This document shows, piece by piece, positions 1 through 7,729 of a DNA stretch of 36,827 nt. A program made the position numbers and the translations under genes. The notes below the pieces were generated by a model. It saw nothing but the letters and a program-made list of their open reading frames with translations. It was not told where the DNA came from and did no database searches. Location of the stretch: assembly GCA_934281565.1 (NCBI GenBank), contig CAKQXI010000007.1, forward strand, positions 1 through 36,827, written 5' to 3'. Source of the stretch: an uncultured Prevotella sp. Its GTDB lineage: Bacteria > Bacteroidota > Bacteroidia > Bacteroidales > Bacteroidaceae. The first letter of the stretch is position 1, and the number at the start of each line of letters is the position of its first letter.

Positions 1-229
1 GTATCCGAACAGGGTAAGAACAGCGTTACAACGGCAATAGATTATCCACCCAAGGGCAACAAATTTTCCACCAAAAAGCATTTTTCATTATTTATAAGGG
101 GACGATTATAAACACTTGTTAACTTATAACAAGGGAGAATGAGGATAAGTGAACGCTTAAAGATATTTTCACAAATATTTGGGAATTTAGGGGGGTACCT
201 ATAAAAAGCAAATGGAATGAATCAACCAT
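1..229. other. Intergenic or gene-edge stretch, no gene supported
   Basis: I see no convincing coding sequence here. The left edge could hold the end or start of a neighbouring gene, but the open frames are very short. Two TTWTCCACC sequences (42-50 and 64-72) are one base away from the DnaA-box core. A 7-bp inverted repeat (CTTGTTA, 5-nt loop, TAACAAG) lies at 115-133. These are too few to call an origin. Confidence 0.4.
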
Positions 230-1006
230 TTATTTTTTATAGAATCCCCTTATCACAAACCAAAAATGCATGGTTAATGTCATCAAAAGACCATAATGGG
301 CACGCATCACCTTGAAGCGTTCTTTAAGAGAAGCACGATGATTCTGAGTGGTCATGCCACCATCCAAGAAATTAGTGATAACAGCATTCACATTACGCAA
401 TGGCAAATGCAAACGCATAGCCTCTTTCATGATACGAATACACCAATCTACATCTGCCGAATAATGATAATCAAGATTATAATGAACACTGCGAGCTATG
501 TCTGTGCGAGCATAAAAAGACTGATGACATACCAACATACCCCACTTGAAAGAACGCCAGGTCAACTTGGCTGGCGGTGTCAACCGACGATGACGCAAGA
601 AACGACCATCATTATTCACAATGTCCGTATCACCATACAGGACACCCGGCAAGGTTTCTCCCTCACCCACACAACCCTCCACATATTCCAATGTATCTTC
701 AGAAGGAAAAACATCACCAGCATTCAGAAAAACAAGATAATCGCCCGTAGCATAGTCAATGCCTTTGTTCATCGCATCATAGAGCCCACGGTCTGGTTCT
801 GAACGCACCACAACCTCATGGGCATTCTCGCCCACTTGCGTCTTATGCTGATAAGCTCTCACCATCGCTAAGGTCTTATCCTTTGACACGCCATCTATAA
901 TCAAATGCTCTATATTGCAATAAGTTTGCTTATGCACACTATCAAGCGTACGCTGCAACACAGCTTCTGCATTATAAGTACAAGTTACTATCGTAAACTT
1001 AATCAT
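230..1006 (-). CDS. Family 2 glycosyltransferase (GT-A fold)
   Basis: Probable inverting sugar transferase of the WcaA/GT2 type, using a nucleotide-sugar donor on the cytoplasmic side for capsule, exopolysaccharide or O-antigen-like glycan. The N-terminus (FTIVTCTYNAEAVLQRTLDS) is the classic GT2 nucleotide-binding start. The segment LYDAMNKGIDYATGDYLVFL followed by NAGD, near residues 76-98, is the usual acceptor/metal-binding region, with NAGD in the DXD position. The length of 258 aa is normal for a single-domain GT2. Its ATG overlaps the stop of the upstream glycosyltransferase by 4 nt (ATGA), so the two are translationally coupled. It is the last gene of the ruvA operon in the window. 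Acceptor and donor cannot be read from sequence. Confidence 0.88.
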   Translation of the reverse strand: MIKFTIVTCTYNAEAVLQRTLDSVHKQTYCNIEHLIIDGVSKDKTLAMVRAYQHKTQVGENAHEVVVRSEPDRGLYDAMNKGIDYATGDYLVFLNAGDVFPSEDTLEYVEGCVGEGETLPGVLYGDTDIVNNDGRFLRHRRLTPPAKLTWRSFKWGMLVCHQSFYARTDIARSVHYNLDYHYSADVDWCIRIMKEAMRLHLPLRNVNAVITNFLDGGMTTQNHRASLKERFKVMRAHYGLLMTLTMHFWFVIRGFYKK

Positions 1007-2277
1007 AATCGGTAATTTTTATATGCCATCACCTCATTATATATCTCAATATATTTTAATGCCACAGCATGCTGGGAATAATTATGTGATACTTTATGTA
1101 AGCAAGCACGTTTCAATTCATCATGGTCGGCCTCATCAAGCACCCAATAGATGCCATTTGCCAAATCATCAACATCCCGATAATTCGCAACATAACCATT
1201 TTTCTGGTGCTCTATCATCTCTGGAATTCCTCCGACCTTGAAACCAACACTTGGAACTCCACAAGCTAAAGCCTCCATGATGGTATTTGGCAAGTTATCT
1301 TCCAAAGAAGGCAAGACAAAGACATCCACAGAATTATATATATTGACTATTTTCTTCTCATTGCTTACATATCCTAAAGAATAGGTTGGCAAAGGTAGAT
1401 GGATAGCCACTTCCTCTGAATGTCCACCCAAGATGGCAATCGCTGTATTATTTTTCACATCGGGATGAACTTTCAACAAACTCTCTATCGCCTCCACAAA
1501 ATAGTCCATTCCTTTTCGCTCATCTGTAACCTTTTGTGAAACAAAAAGTATCAAACGCTTATCAGCAGGCAACCCAGCCCGAAGCCTCGCCTCGGCTTTG
1601 TCTTGCGGACAAAACACATGCACATCTATAGGATTAGGAATATTGGTGATACGTTGCCCTGTAAATAACGCACTCTGCTTGGCTTGGCGTTCCAGCCATT
1701 TACTACAACTGACAAAGTAAATATTTGCATCTTGATAGAGACTCTTCTTGCGCTTGAATATCTTAGCCGACAAATCATTCTTGCCGCCCTTATGAGGCAA
1801 CAAAGGACAATTACCACAAGAAGCCCCATACCGATTACAGCCACGAGCATAATGACAAATACCTGTGGCAGCCCATAAATCGTGCATTGTCCAGACTATT
1901 GGCTTTCCACTCTTTATTATCTTACGAATATTCTTTAAAGAGAGCATTCCCTGATTGATCCAAGAAAGATGGATAATGTCGGCTTCCTGAAACTCACGCA
2001 ACTTAGTTATATCACTTCCAACATTAGCCATATCAATCTCCCAAAGATGTTGCTTAGAGAAGTGAAGATGCCAGAATAGGCACCATCGTTCCCAGAGAAA
2101 ACGCCATTGCAAAAGTGGAGAACGAGGCAAACTCACCACCGTTATATCCTCCGATAGCTTGTCACGCACCAACATCCTTGCCTTAACGCCATTATTGTTA
2201 AGAGCATCCATCAGGCGGTTGGCAGCAACTGCCGCACCACCCGTTTTCTCACTTGTATTTACTATGAGTACTCTCAT
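1003..2277 (-). CDS. Family 4 glycosyltransferase (GT-B fold)
   Basis: Probable retaining glycosyltransferase of the GT4/RfaB group, cytoplasmic or membrane-associated. The N-terminal Rossmann half starts MRVLIVNTSEKTGGAAVAAN, with the Gly-rich turn common to GT4 enzymes. The C-terminal half has a donor-binding segment VDVFVLPSLEDNLPNTIMEA followed by LACGVPSVGFKVGGIPEMI (about residues 315-355). This carries the E-x7-E type motif, in which the conserved glutamates contact the nucleotide-sugar. A cluster of cysteines near residues 140-160 (CHYARGCNRYGASCGNCPL) is seen in a subset of this family and may bind metal. At 424 aa it is full length. It starts 5 nt after ruvA ends and overlaps the GT2 gene, so the three genes form one operon. 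Substrate unknown. Confidence 0.88.
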   Translation of the reverse strand: MRVLIVNTSEKTGGAAVAANRLMDALNNNGVKARMLVRDKLSEDITVVSLPRSPLLQWRFLWERWCLFWHLHFSKQHLWEIDMANVGSDITKLREFQEADIIHLSWINQGMLSLKNIRKIIKSGKPIVWTMHDLWAATGICHYARGCNRYGASCGNCPLLPHKGGKNDLSAKIFKRKKSLYQDANIYFVSCSKWLERQAKQSALFTGQRITNIPNPIDVHVFCPQDKAEARLRAGLPADKRLILFVSQKVTDERKGMDYFVEAIESLLKVHPDVKNNTAIAILGGHSEEVAIHLPLPTYSLGYVSNEKKIVNIYNSVDVFVLPSLEDNLPNTIMEALACGVPSVGFKVGGIPEMIEHQKNGYVANYRDVDDLANGIYWVLDEADHDELKRACLHKVSHNYSQHAVALKYIEIYNEVMAYKNYRL

Positions 2278-2282
2278 TTCTC

Positions 2283-2897
2283 CTATTTTATTTGCTTTAA
2301 AGCTATCTTAATAACCTGTTCGACTGCCAAGTCTGGCTGTGCCTTCAATATCTCAATAACAACCTTAGCCGATGGAGCTGGCGAGAAGCCAAGCATTGTC
2401 AACGCACTAACAGCCTCATCCTTCACATCATTGTTTACCATTGTCACATTACCACCATTCGCTGGCAATTCCTCTGCGATGCCTAAACTTACAATCTTAT
2501 CCTTTAAGTCAATGATGATACGTTGAGCCGTCTTCAACCCAATGCCTTTCACGCCTTTGAGCATTTTGTCATTGCCTGTTGAAATAACCGAACATAGCTC
2601 ATTAGGCGACATGGATGAAAGTATCATCCTTGCGGTATTGGCGCCCACGCCTGAAACAGTGATTAGCAAGCGATAAAGCTCACGCTCTTGCTTAGAGGCA
2701 AAGCCAAAGAGCGTGAAAGAATCATCTCTTCCTCCAGCCACCAGCACCTCATGGACATAGAGTTTCACCTCTTTCTTTCCTTGGATGGCAGTGTAAGTAT
2801 TCAATGAAATATTCAGTCCATACCCCACCCCTGCCGTCTCAACAACAGCCAAAGCTGGAGTTAAATCAGCCAATTCGCCTCTAATATATTCTATCAT
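2283..2897 (-). CDS. ruvA: Holliday junction branch migration protein RuvA
   Basis: RuvA binds four-way DNA junctions as a tetramer and loads the RuvB motor for branch migration during recombinational repair. The start MIEYIRGELADLTPALAVVE matches the N-terminal OB-fold of RuvA. Two helix-hairpin-helix motifs follow in the middle, RLLITVSGVGANTARMIL and MLKGVKGIGLKTAQRIIIDL (about residues 75-130). The C-terminal domain III (DEAVSALTMLGFSPAPSAKV), which contacts RuvB, is present. The 204-aa length is normal. RuvB and RuvC are not in the window. It is the first gene of a three-gene minus-strand operon with two glycosyltransferases, a pairing with no obvious functional link. A TAnnTTTG element lies about 45 bp upstream. 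Confidence 0.97.
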   Translation of the reverse strand: MIEYIRGELADLTPALAVVETAGVGYGLNISLNTYTAIQGKKEVKLYVHEVLVAGGRDDSFTLFGFASKQERELYRLLITVSGVGANTARMILSSMSPNELCSVISTGNDKMLKGVKGIGLKTAQRIIIDLKDKIVSLGIAEELPANGGNVTMVNNDVKDEAVSALTMLGFSPAPSAKVVIEILKAQPDLAVEQVIKIALKQIK

Positions 2898-2941
2898 GAT
2901 AGCAATCTACATTATTATTAAATACATACAATTCTTCGTTG

Positions 2942-2949
2942 CAAATTTA
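2942..2949 (-). promoter_or_regulatory. Promoter -7 element for ruvA operon
   Basis: The minus strand reads TAAATTTG, a full match to the Bacteroidota primary-sigma -7 consensus TAnnTTTG. It lies about 45 bp before the ruvA ATG. No clear -33 element was seen. Confidence 0.6.
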
Positions 2950-3025
2950 CGATAATATTTCTAATTCACCAAACAAATGCTTACAATATTCTTGAAAAAC
3001 ATACCTACTAAATATGATTTCGTAA

Positions 3026-3040
3026 GTTGGCGCAACTTTC
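3026..3040. repeat. Small inverted repeat upstream of ddh
   Basis: A perfect 6-bp inverted repeat (AAGTTG, 3-nt loop GCG, CAACTT) sits between the divergent ruvA and ddh promoters, about 48 bp before the ddh -7 element. It could be an operator or chance; there is no U-tract suggesting termination. Confidence 0.3.
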
Positions 3041-3087
3041 TTGAGTAAAAAATATATTAAAATGCCACGTATTTCAAAGAAAAAATA

Positions 3088-3095
3088 TACTTTTG
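3088..3095 (+). promoter_or_regulatory. Promoter -7 element for ddh
   Basis: TACTTTTG matches TAnnTTTG. It gives a 5' untranslated region of about 65 nt before the ddh ATG at 3168. Confidence 0.6.
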
Positions 3096-3167
3096 CAAGC
3101 GAATATGATAATAAGACGAAATCTAATCAAGAATTAGATGGTATAAACTAACAACAAGATAAAAGAA

Positions 3168-4067
3168 ATGAAAAAGATTAGAGCAGCCGTAGTAGGTTAC
3201 GGCAACATTGGTAAATTTTCAGTAGAAGCACTCGAAGCTGCTCCAGATTTCGAGATTGCAGGTATCGTTCGTCGTCAAGGCGACAAGAATAAGCCAGCAG
3301 AGCTTGCTGACTACGATGTAGTAGACGACATCACCAAGTTGAAAGACGTTGACGTTGCTATCCTCGCCACTCCAACTCGTAGCTGTCCTGAGTATGCAGA
3401 GAAGATCGTTGCCCTCGGTATCAATACCGTAGATAGCTTCGATATTCATACAAGCATTCTTGATTATCGTACCAAACAGATGGAAAACTGCAAGAAAGCT
3501 GGTAAAGTGAGCGTTATCTCTGCTGGTTGGGACCCAGGTTCAGACTCTATCGTACGCGTATTGATGGAAAGTCTTGCTCCTAAAGGTTTGACATATACTA
3601 ATTTCGGTCCTGGTATGAGTATGGGACACTCTGTTTGCGTTCGTAGCAAGAAGGGCGTAAAGGAAGCACTCTCTGTTACAATTCCATTGGGTGAGGGCAT
3701 CCACCGCCGTATGGTTTATGTAGAGCTGGAAGATGGTGCTACTCTTGAGGAAGTTACGGCAGAAATCAAGGCTGACCCATACTTTGCCCATGACGAGACA
3801 CACGTATTTGCAGTTGCTTCCGTTGATGATGTCAAGGATATGGGACATGGTGTAAACCTTGTTCGTAAAGGTGTGTCTGGCAAGACACAGAACCAACGCT
3901 TCGAGTTCAACATGAGCATTAATAACCCTGCTCTGACTGCACAGGTATTAGTCAACGTAGCTCGTGCTTCGCTTCGCCTCCAACCTGGTTGCTATACTAT
4001 GCCAGAAATACCTGTCATCGATATGTTGCCAGGTACTCGTGAGGACATTGTTGCCACTTTAGTATAA
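3168..4067 (+). CDS. ddh: meso-Diaminopimelate D-dehydrogenase
   Basis: This NADPH-dependent enzyme converts tetrahydrodipicolinate plus ammonia to meso-diaminopimelate in one step, supplying peptidoglycan cross-links and lysine. It bypasses the succinylase, acetylase and aminotransferase routes. The N-terminal Rossmann motif is VVGYGNIGKFSVEAL (residues 8-22), followed by VDVAILATPTRS. The segments NTVDSFDIH and SVISAGWDPGSDSIVRVLME are characteristic of the Ddh family, and the second lines the substrate pocket. The 299-aa length is typical, and the protein is cytoplasmic. The gene is monocistronic: it has its own promoter and a strong terminator 23 nt after the stop. Homologues are common in Bacteroidales. 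Confidence 0.95.
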   Translation: MKKIRAAVVGYGNIGKFSVEALEAAPDFEIAGIVRRQGDKNKPAELADYDVVDDITKLKDVDVAILATPTRSCPEYAEKIVALGINTVDSFDIHTSILDYRTKQMENCKKAGKVSVISAGWDPGSDSIVRVLMESLAPKGLTYTNFGPGMSMGHSVCVRSKKGVKEALSVTIPLGEGIHRRMVYVELEDGATLEEVTAEIKADPYFAHDETHVFAVASVDDVKDMGHGVNLVRKGVSGKTQNQRFEFNMSINNPALTAQVLVNVARASLRLQPGCYTMPEIPVIDMLPGTREDIVATLV

Positions 4068-4089
4068 CAAAGACTCTATCACAATAAAG

Positions 4090-4127
4090 AATAGGGTATG
4101 CCATAATTTATGACATACCCTATTTTT
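4090..4127 (+). terminator. Intrinsic terminator of ddh
   Basis: An 11-bp perfect stem (AATAGGGTATG at 4090-4100 with CATACCCTATT at 4114-4124) continues inward with CATA/TATG after one mismatch. It is followed by a short T-run, 23 nt after the ddh stop. Confidence 0.85.
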
Positions 4128-4159
4128 GTAAATATAGGCTTCTAAGGGGGTGTTCTGCA

Positions 4160-4241
4160 TCGGTAATAGCGATGAGGCGTTATCGGTAATAGCGATTGAG
4201 CTTGGTCGCTATTAGCGACGAGGGTTGATCGCTAGTAGCGA
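4160..4241. repeat. Four 13-bp palindromes at exact 23-bp spacing
   Basis: Units at 4160-4172, 4183-4195, 4206-4218 and 4229-4241 follow TCG(G/C)TANTAGCGA. Units 3 and 4 are perfect palindromes around a central base (TCGCTA-N-TAGCGA); units 1 and 2 have one mismatch (G for C at position 4). The 10-bp spacers (TGAGGCGTTA, TTGAGCTTGG, CGAGGGTTGA) are only loosely alike. The array lies between the ddh terminator and the stop codon of the convergent gene, ending 6 bp before that stop. Candidates include a REP/BIME-like extragenic repeat, an array of dimeric protein sites, or nested RNA hairpins at two transcript ends. Confidence 0.85.
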
Positions 4242-4246
4242 CAAAA

Positions 4247-5536
4247 TCAGCAACTCTTATGGGTCATGATATCAAGCACCATATCATCAGTAGTACGCAT
4301 AGCATCAGCTCCAATGGAAGTCAAATTACGGATACATTGGTCAACATCATCGTCAACAATGCCCTCTGCCGAAGTTACACATTTACCCTCCATTGACAAC
4401 AAAGCAGAAAGCAAAGCTGTGCTGACACCCGAAGAAATCTTCAAGGCGCAACTTGGTTTGGCACCGTCACATATCATGCCCGTCAAGTTAGCCACCATAT
4501 TCTTCACAGAACTACAAATACGTCGGTAGTCACCTCCCATTAAGTAAGTAATGCCACAACTGCTACCTATGGAAGCAACGACACAACCACAAAGAGCCGA
4601 CAATTTGCCGAGACTCTGCTTTATATAAATAGCCGTGAGATGGCTCAAAGTCAAAGCACGCACCAACTCCTCCTCTGTATTCTCGTTCTCAATAGCATAA
4701 ACCGATACTGGATTAGTGGCACAAATGCCTTGGTTGCCACTACCACTATTGCTCATTACTGGTATCATCGCACCACCCATACGAGCATCGCAAGCCGAAG
4801 CTGTACGAGAAATAATATGAGAGAAAATACTATTGCCAAAGATACCATGACTCAAGGGGCGATCCATTGTCTTACCTAAACAATGCCCATAATTACCCTT
4901 GATTGAAAGTTCGGCAGCTTTCATGTTATACTCTTTGGTCTTTAAGATAAACTTGATTTCATCCTCAGGAGTCATAGTCGCGAAATCATAGACCATCTTC
5001 AAGTTAAGCTGAATATCATCATCTTTTAAATCTGTTGCACTATGCCCTCGCTTATCTACAATCACCTCTCCATTTCTTTCTACAAATACGAAGTTTGTAT
5101 GGCTGCCAGAAATCACCGCAGTAGCAACATCATCACCAGCTTTACAAATCACCTCAATATACAATTTCTCGGTAATGTCTTTCTTTAACTTGATGTCAAT
5201 GTCTGCATCCTCTATGTAACGCTTTCCTTTCTCAAGAGTCTCTGGAGTCAAGTCCTTGAGAACTTCCAGCTCGTATTCAGGCTTACCAATAAGCGCACCA
5301 AGCGACACTGCTATTGGCAAGCCGATCATTCCCGTACCGGGGATACCCACCCCCATTGCGTTTTTGAGCATATTAGGGCTCAATAGCACCTCGATACTTT
5401 CAGGGCGTTTGCCCAACAAGGTAGCAGCTTTGGCCGTACATAATGCCACTGCCATTGGCTCCGTACATCCTATGGCAGGAACCACCTCTTTATTGATGAG
5501 AGCTATGATACGCTCTCGGATGTTTTTTTCAAGCAT
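4247..5536 (-). CDS. L-cysteine desulfidase / serine deaminase alpha-like (UPF0597)
   Basis: Member of the UPF0597/COG3681 family, which includes archaeal L-cysteine desulfidase and E. coli YhaM (CyuA). These iron-sulfur enzymes split L-cysteine to pyruvate, ammonia and sulfide; the fold is related to the alpha domain of iron-sulfur L-serine dehydratase. Family signatures are EVVPAIGCTEPMAVALCTAK (C24) near the N-terminus, GSGNQGICATNPVSVYA (C272), LCGCVVASIGSSCGI (C316, C318, C327) and GMICDGAKPSCALKI (C356, C363). This supplies cysteines for a [4Fe-4S] cluster. At 429 aa it is full length and lacks a signal peptide, so it is cytoplasmic. It has its own TATCTTTG promoter. True substrate (cysteine, serine or both) is uncertain. 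Confidence 0.88.
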   Translation of the reverse strand: MLEKNIRERIIALINKEVVPAIGCTEPMAVALCTAKAATLLGKRPESIEVLLSPNMLKNAMGVGIPGTGMIGLPIAVSLGALIGKPEYELEVLKDLTPETLEKGKRYIEDADIDIKLKKDITEKLYIEVICKAGDDVATAVISGSHTNFVFVERNGEVIVDKRGHSATDLKDDDIQLNLKMVYDFATMTPEDEIKFILKTKEYNMKAAELSIKGNYGHCLGKTMDRPLSHGIFGNSIFSHIISRTASACDARMGGAMIPVMSNSGSGNQGICATNPVSVYAIENENTEEELVRALTLSHLTAIYIKQSLGKLSALCGCVVASIGSSCGITYLMGGDYRRICSSVKNMVANLTGMICDGAKPSCALKISSGVSTALLSALLSMEGKCVTSAEGIVDDDVDQCIRNLTSIGADAMRTTDDMVLDIMTHKSC

Positions 5537-5566
5537 AATATGTTTAAAAACTCTTTAGTCATGTGG

Positions 5567-5574
5567 CAAAGATA
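5567..5574 (-). promoter_or_regulatory. Promoter -7 element for the desulfidase-like gene
   Basis: The minus strand reads TATCTTTG (TAnnTTTG) about 30 bp before the ATG at 5536, giving a short leader. Confidence 0.6.
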
Positions 5575-5689
5575 CTAAATAATATCAAAATATTTGCAAT
5601 TCTTATGACAATTAACATTATTAGTTGTACTTTTACACAGTCTTAACAGATAAAAAGATTGTTTTAGTAACTATACAAAAGATTAAAAG

Positions 5690-6103
5690 ATGAAAAAGTT
5701 AAACTTAAAAGCTACCCTTTTGGTAGCCTGCTTGGGAACACTGGGCTTAGGTTCCCTGTTAATGAGCGCAATGCCTGGTTCCGACATCATGACCAAAGAA
5801 GGCAAGACCACCATCATCAATACGACACTTCTGGGCAAAAATGTACGTGGGTTCAAAGGACAAACGCCTGTCAAGATTTATATCACGAACAACAAGATAC
5901 AAAAGATCGAGGCACTGAAAAACCAAGATACACCCCAATTCTTTAACAAAGCGAAAGCATTGTTGGAGAAGTTTGAAGGTAAAAATGTAAAGAAAGCAGC
6001 CAATTTGCAAGTGGATGGCATAAGTGGAGCTACTTATTCGAGCAAGGCACTCAAAAAGAACGTAGAACTGGGATTAGAATATTATCAGAAACATAAACAA
6101 TAA
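5690..6103 (+). CDS. Secreted single-domain FMN-binding protein
   Basis: A small exported electron-transfer protein carrying a lone FMN_bind domain, related to the C-terminal parts of RnfG and NqrC. An N-terminal signal or anchor segment (about residues 8-28, LKATLLVACLGTLGLGSLLM) places it in the periplasm. The C-terminal DGISGATYSS (T115 in SGAT) is the motif to which an ApbE flavin transferase attaches FMN through a phosphoester to threonine. The protein is only 137 aa, with no other domain, and no ApbE or redox partner lies nearby. It may relay electrons between a membrane reductase and a periplasmic acceptor. The gene is monocistronic with a strong terminator 11 nt after the stop. Confidence 0.85.
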   Translation: MKKLNLKATLLVACLGTLGLGSLLMSAMPGSDIMTKEGKTTIINTTLLGKNVRGFKGQTPVKIYITNNKIQKIEALKNQDTPQFFNKAKALLEKFEGKNVKKAANLQVDGISGATYSSKALKKNVELGLEYYQKHKQ

Positions 6104-6114
6104 ACATAATTATA

Positions 6115-6157
6115 AATCCCTCCTATAAAAAGATTTATATAGGAGGGATTATACTTT
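6115..6157 (+). terminator. Intrinsic terminator of FMN-binding gene
   Basis: A perfect 13-bp stem (AATCCCTCCTATA at 6115-6127 with TATAGGAGGGATT at 6138-6150) is followed by ATACTTTT. It may also slow transcription arriving on the minus strand from the convergent peptidase gene. Confidence 0.88.
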
Positions 6158-6193
6158 TCATGGGAAATACATCATGGTTTTCCCTATATATTT

Positions 6194-7600
6194 TTAGTCT
6201 TCCAGTTGGAATAGAGGATCGTCTGGCGTCAGCATTGTCGCTTTTTGGTCAAACTCCTTGAGCAACTGCTCTGGGACATACTTTTTGTTAACTACCAAAC
6301 GGAACATATACTCATTGAACCATCGATTAGTCATGATGAAACAACCATCGAAACCATTACTTGTGCCCCAGCTGTTCTCTACTTTCCACTTTATAGGCTT
6401 GCCCTGGGCATCGAGGTCTACTGCCGTCAAGGTCATGGCATGGGTACTGCCGCTGTCGAATGTACTGATACGCTCTGCCTTGCTCATAGGAAACGTTACT
6501 CCAAACAAAGAGCCATAATCAAAATTGTCTACATCAAGATAACCACGTTTGCGATCCAACTGCTTGCCCACATCATAGCTGGAATACATCTTGTGTCCAT
6601 CCTTGATGCTTGCAATAGCAAGATTGGCAATCTCCTCCATCGGCAAGTTGAGATACTTCCAGTTATGACCATCGTAAGTATGACGGTCATAATCTACTTC
6701 GTATGTCTTATGATAAGGACGGCGTGGATCGTTCATCACCATAATGAAAGTACCATTTAGTCCATGACCAACTGTTTCTTCATAGAAACTTTTCGGGGTA
6801 TAGGTCTTAACCTCGCCCACTTGATTACCATCTTTATCACGGAAAGCGTAGGTAAAAGTCTTTACGGGTTCACCGAGAGTCAATGACAACATATGATAAA
6901 TAGTGCCCAGCATCTCCGTTTTACGAGCTTGAATCAATTTGGAATTCTTACCAGAAGCCACCATCTTGCGAAGTTCCAATCCATATTCACGTAGCTTGCT
7001 TGAGATTAATCGACTTATCTTACTCGTGTTTTCACTAGAATAAGTTTCAGGCATCACACTCATAGGAACAAGACCATATTTCTCCGCCAAGTCTGCAACA
7101 CCACAGAAAGTTCCTCCATCATTAATCGGATTCTTGAAGAAGAACTGTACCTTAGGATCCTCTATAGACAACTTAGCGTTGTCGACAACACCTTGCAGCA
7201 TCAAATTCGCCTTCTCTAACTGGTCATAAAAGAAAAGATAATCTTGCGAAAACTCCACTACACGAGCATCATTGTTAGCTTTGGCAAAGTTGGCACGCAA
7301 TACATTCAGTCCACTGAACATCCAGCATCGACCACTGCTTTTCTGATTGTGGATGCTCTGCTTTGGGGTTTCCAAACTAAAGTGTGTATCCACAGGGGCT
7401 GCGTTAGCATGATTTTTCACCAAATCGTCAATGTTGTTAGCGGCAATGGCATTAAAGAGAGCTTTGTCGGAAGAAGTTGCTTTCTGGTTCTTTTCTATCT
7501 GATTAAGCATCTGCTCCGAAATGCCACCATTTTTAGACTGAGCCATCACCGATGTAGCTGCCATCAGTAAGGCTCCCATAAGGATCATATTCTTTCTCAT
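6194..7600 (-). CDS. Secreted C1B aminopeptidase (bleomycin hydrolase/PepC family)
   Basis: Papain-like cysteine peptidase of the C1B (bleomycin hydrolase, PepC) family, which forms barrel-shaped oligomers and trims peptides from the N-terminus. The active site is complete: oxyanion Gln86 and Cys92 in NQKSSGRCWMF, His387 in GSTHAMTLTAV and Asn409 in VENSWG. Unlike the cytoplasmic prototypes, it begins with a signal peptide (MRKNMILMGALLMAATSVMA, cut before Q21), so it acts in the periplasm or at the surface. The length of 468 aa is standard for the family. It probably helps digest host or dietary peptides. The gene is transcribed alone from a TAAATTTG promoter facing away from dxs. Confidence 0.92.
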   Translation of the reverse strand: MRKNMILMGALLMAATSVMAQSKNGGISEQMLNQIEKNQKATSSDKALFNAIAANNIDDLVKNHANAAPVDTHFSLETPKQSIHNQKSSGRCWMFSGLNVLRANFAKANNDARVVEFSQDYLFFYDQLEKANLMLQGVVDNAKLSIEDPKVQFFFKNPINDGGTFCGVADLAEKYGLVPMSVMPETYSSENTSKISRLISSKLREYGLELRKMVASGKNSKLIQARKTEMLGTIYHMLSLTLGEPVKTFTYAFRDKDGNQVGEVKTYTPKSFYEETVGHGLNGTFIMVMNDPRRPYHKTYEVDYDRHTYDGHNWKYLNLPMEEIANLAIASIKDGHKMYSSYDVGKQLDRKRGYLDVDNFDYGSLFGVTFPMSKAERISTFDSGSTHAMTLTAVDLDAQGKPIKWKVENSWGTSNGFDGCFIMTNRWFNEYMFRLVVNKKYVPEQLLKEFDQKATMLTPDDPLFQLED

Positions 7601-7627
7601 TTACTAAGTTTTTATTAAGATTTTCTG

Positions 7628-7635
7628 CAAATTTA
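7628..7635 (-). promoter_or_regulatory. Promoter -7 element for C1B peptidase
   Basis: The minus strand reads TAAATTTG, matching TAnnTTTG, about 30 bp upstream of the ATG at 7600. Confidence 0.6.
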
Positions 7636-7699
7636 CAAAGAATTTCCGTAAAAACAGAAATTATCAAGCCATTTATAGTATAGATTGACAAAAAAAGGT

Positions 7700-7707
7700 T
7701 ATCTTTG
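7700..7707 (+). promoter_or_regulatory. Promoter -7 element for dxs
   Basis: TATCTTTG is a full match to TAnnTTTG and predicts a transcript start near 7712-7714. That excludes the upstream TTG at 7685 as the dxs start and supports the ATG at 7730. Confidence 0.65.
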
Positions 7708-7729
7708 CATAGTTATTCACGTTGAACAC

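Noticed and set aside
296..802. 168-codon plus-strand ORF opposite the GT2 gene
   Set aside because: It is antisense to a clear glycosyltransferase and has no family-like pattern. The same applies to other long antisense frames, such as 12542-13396 opposite manA and 35050-35721 opposite the TonB receptor.
4160..4241. CRISPR array
   Set aside because: Repeats are only 13 bp, spacers are 10 bp and there are no cas genes.
7685..7729. N-terminal extension of Dxs from a TTG start
   Set aside because: The TTG lies upstream of the TATCTTTG promoter element, so it would not be in the mRNA. The ATG at 7730 fits family starts.
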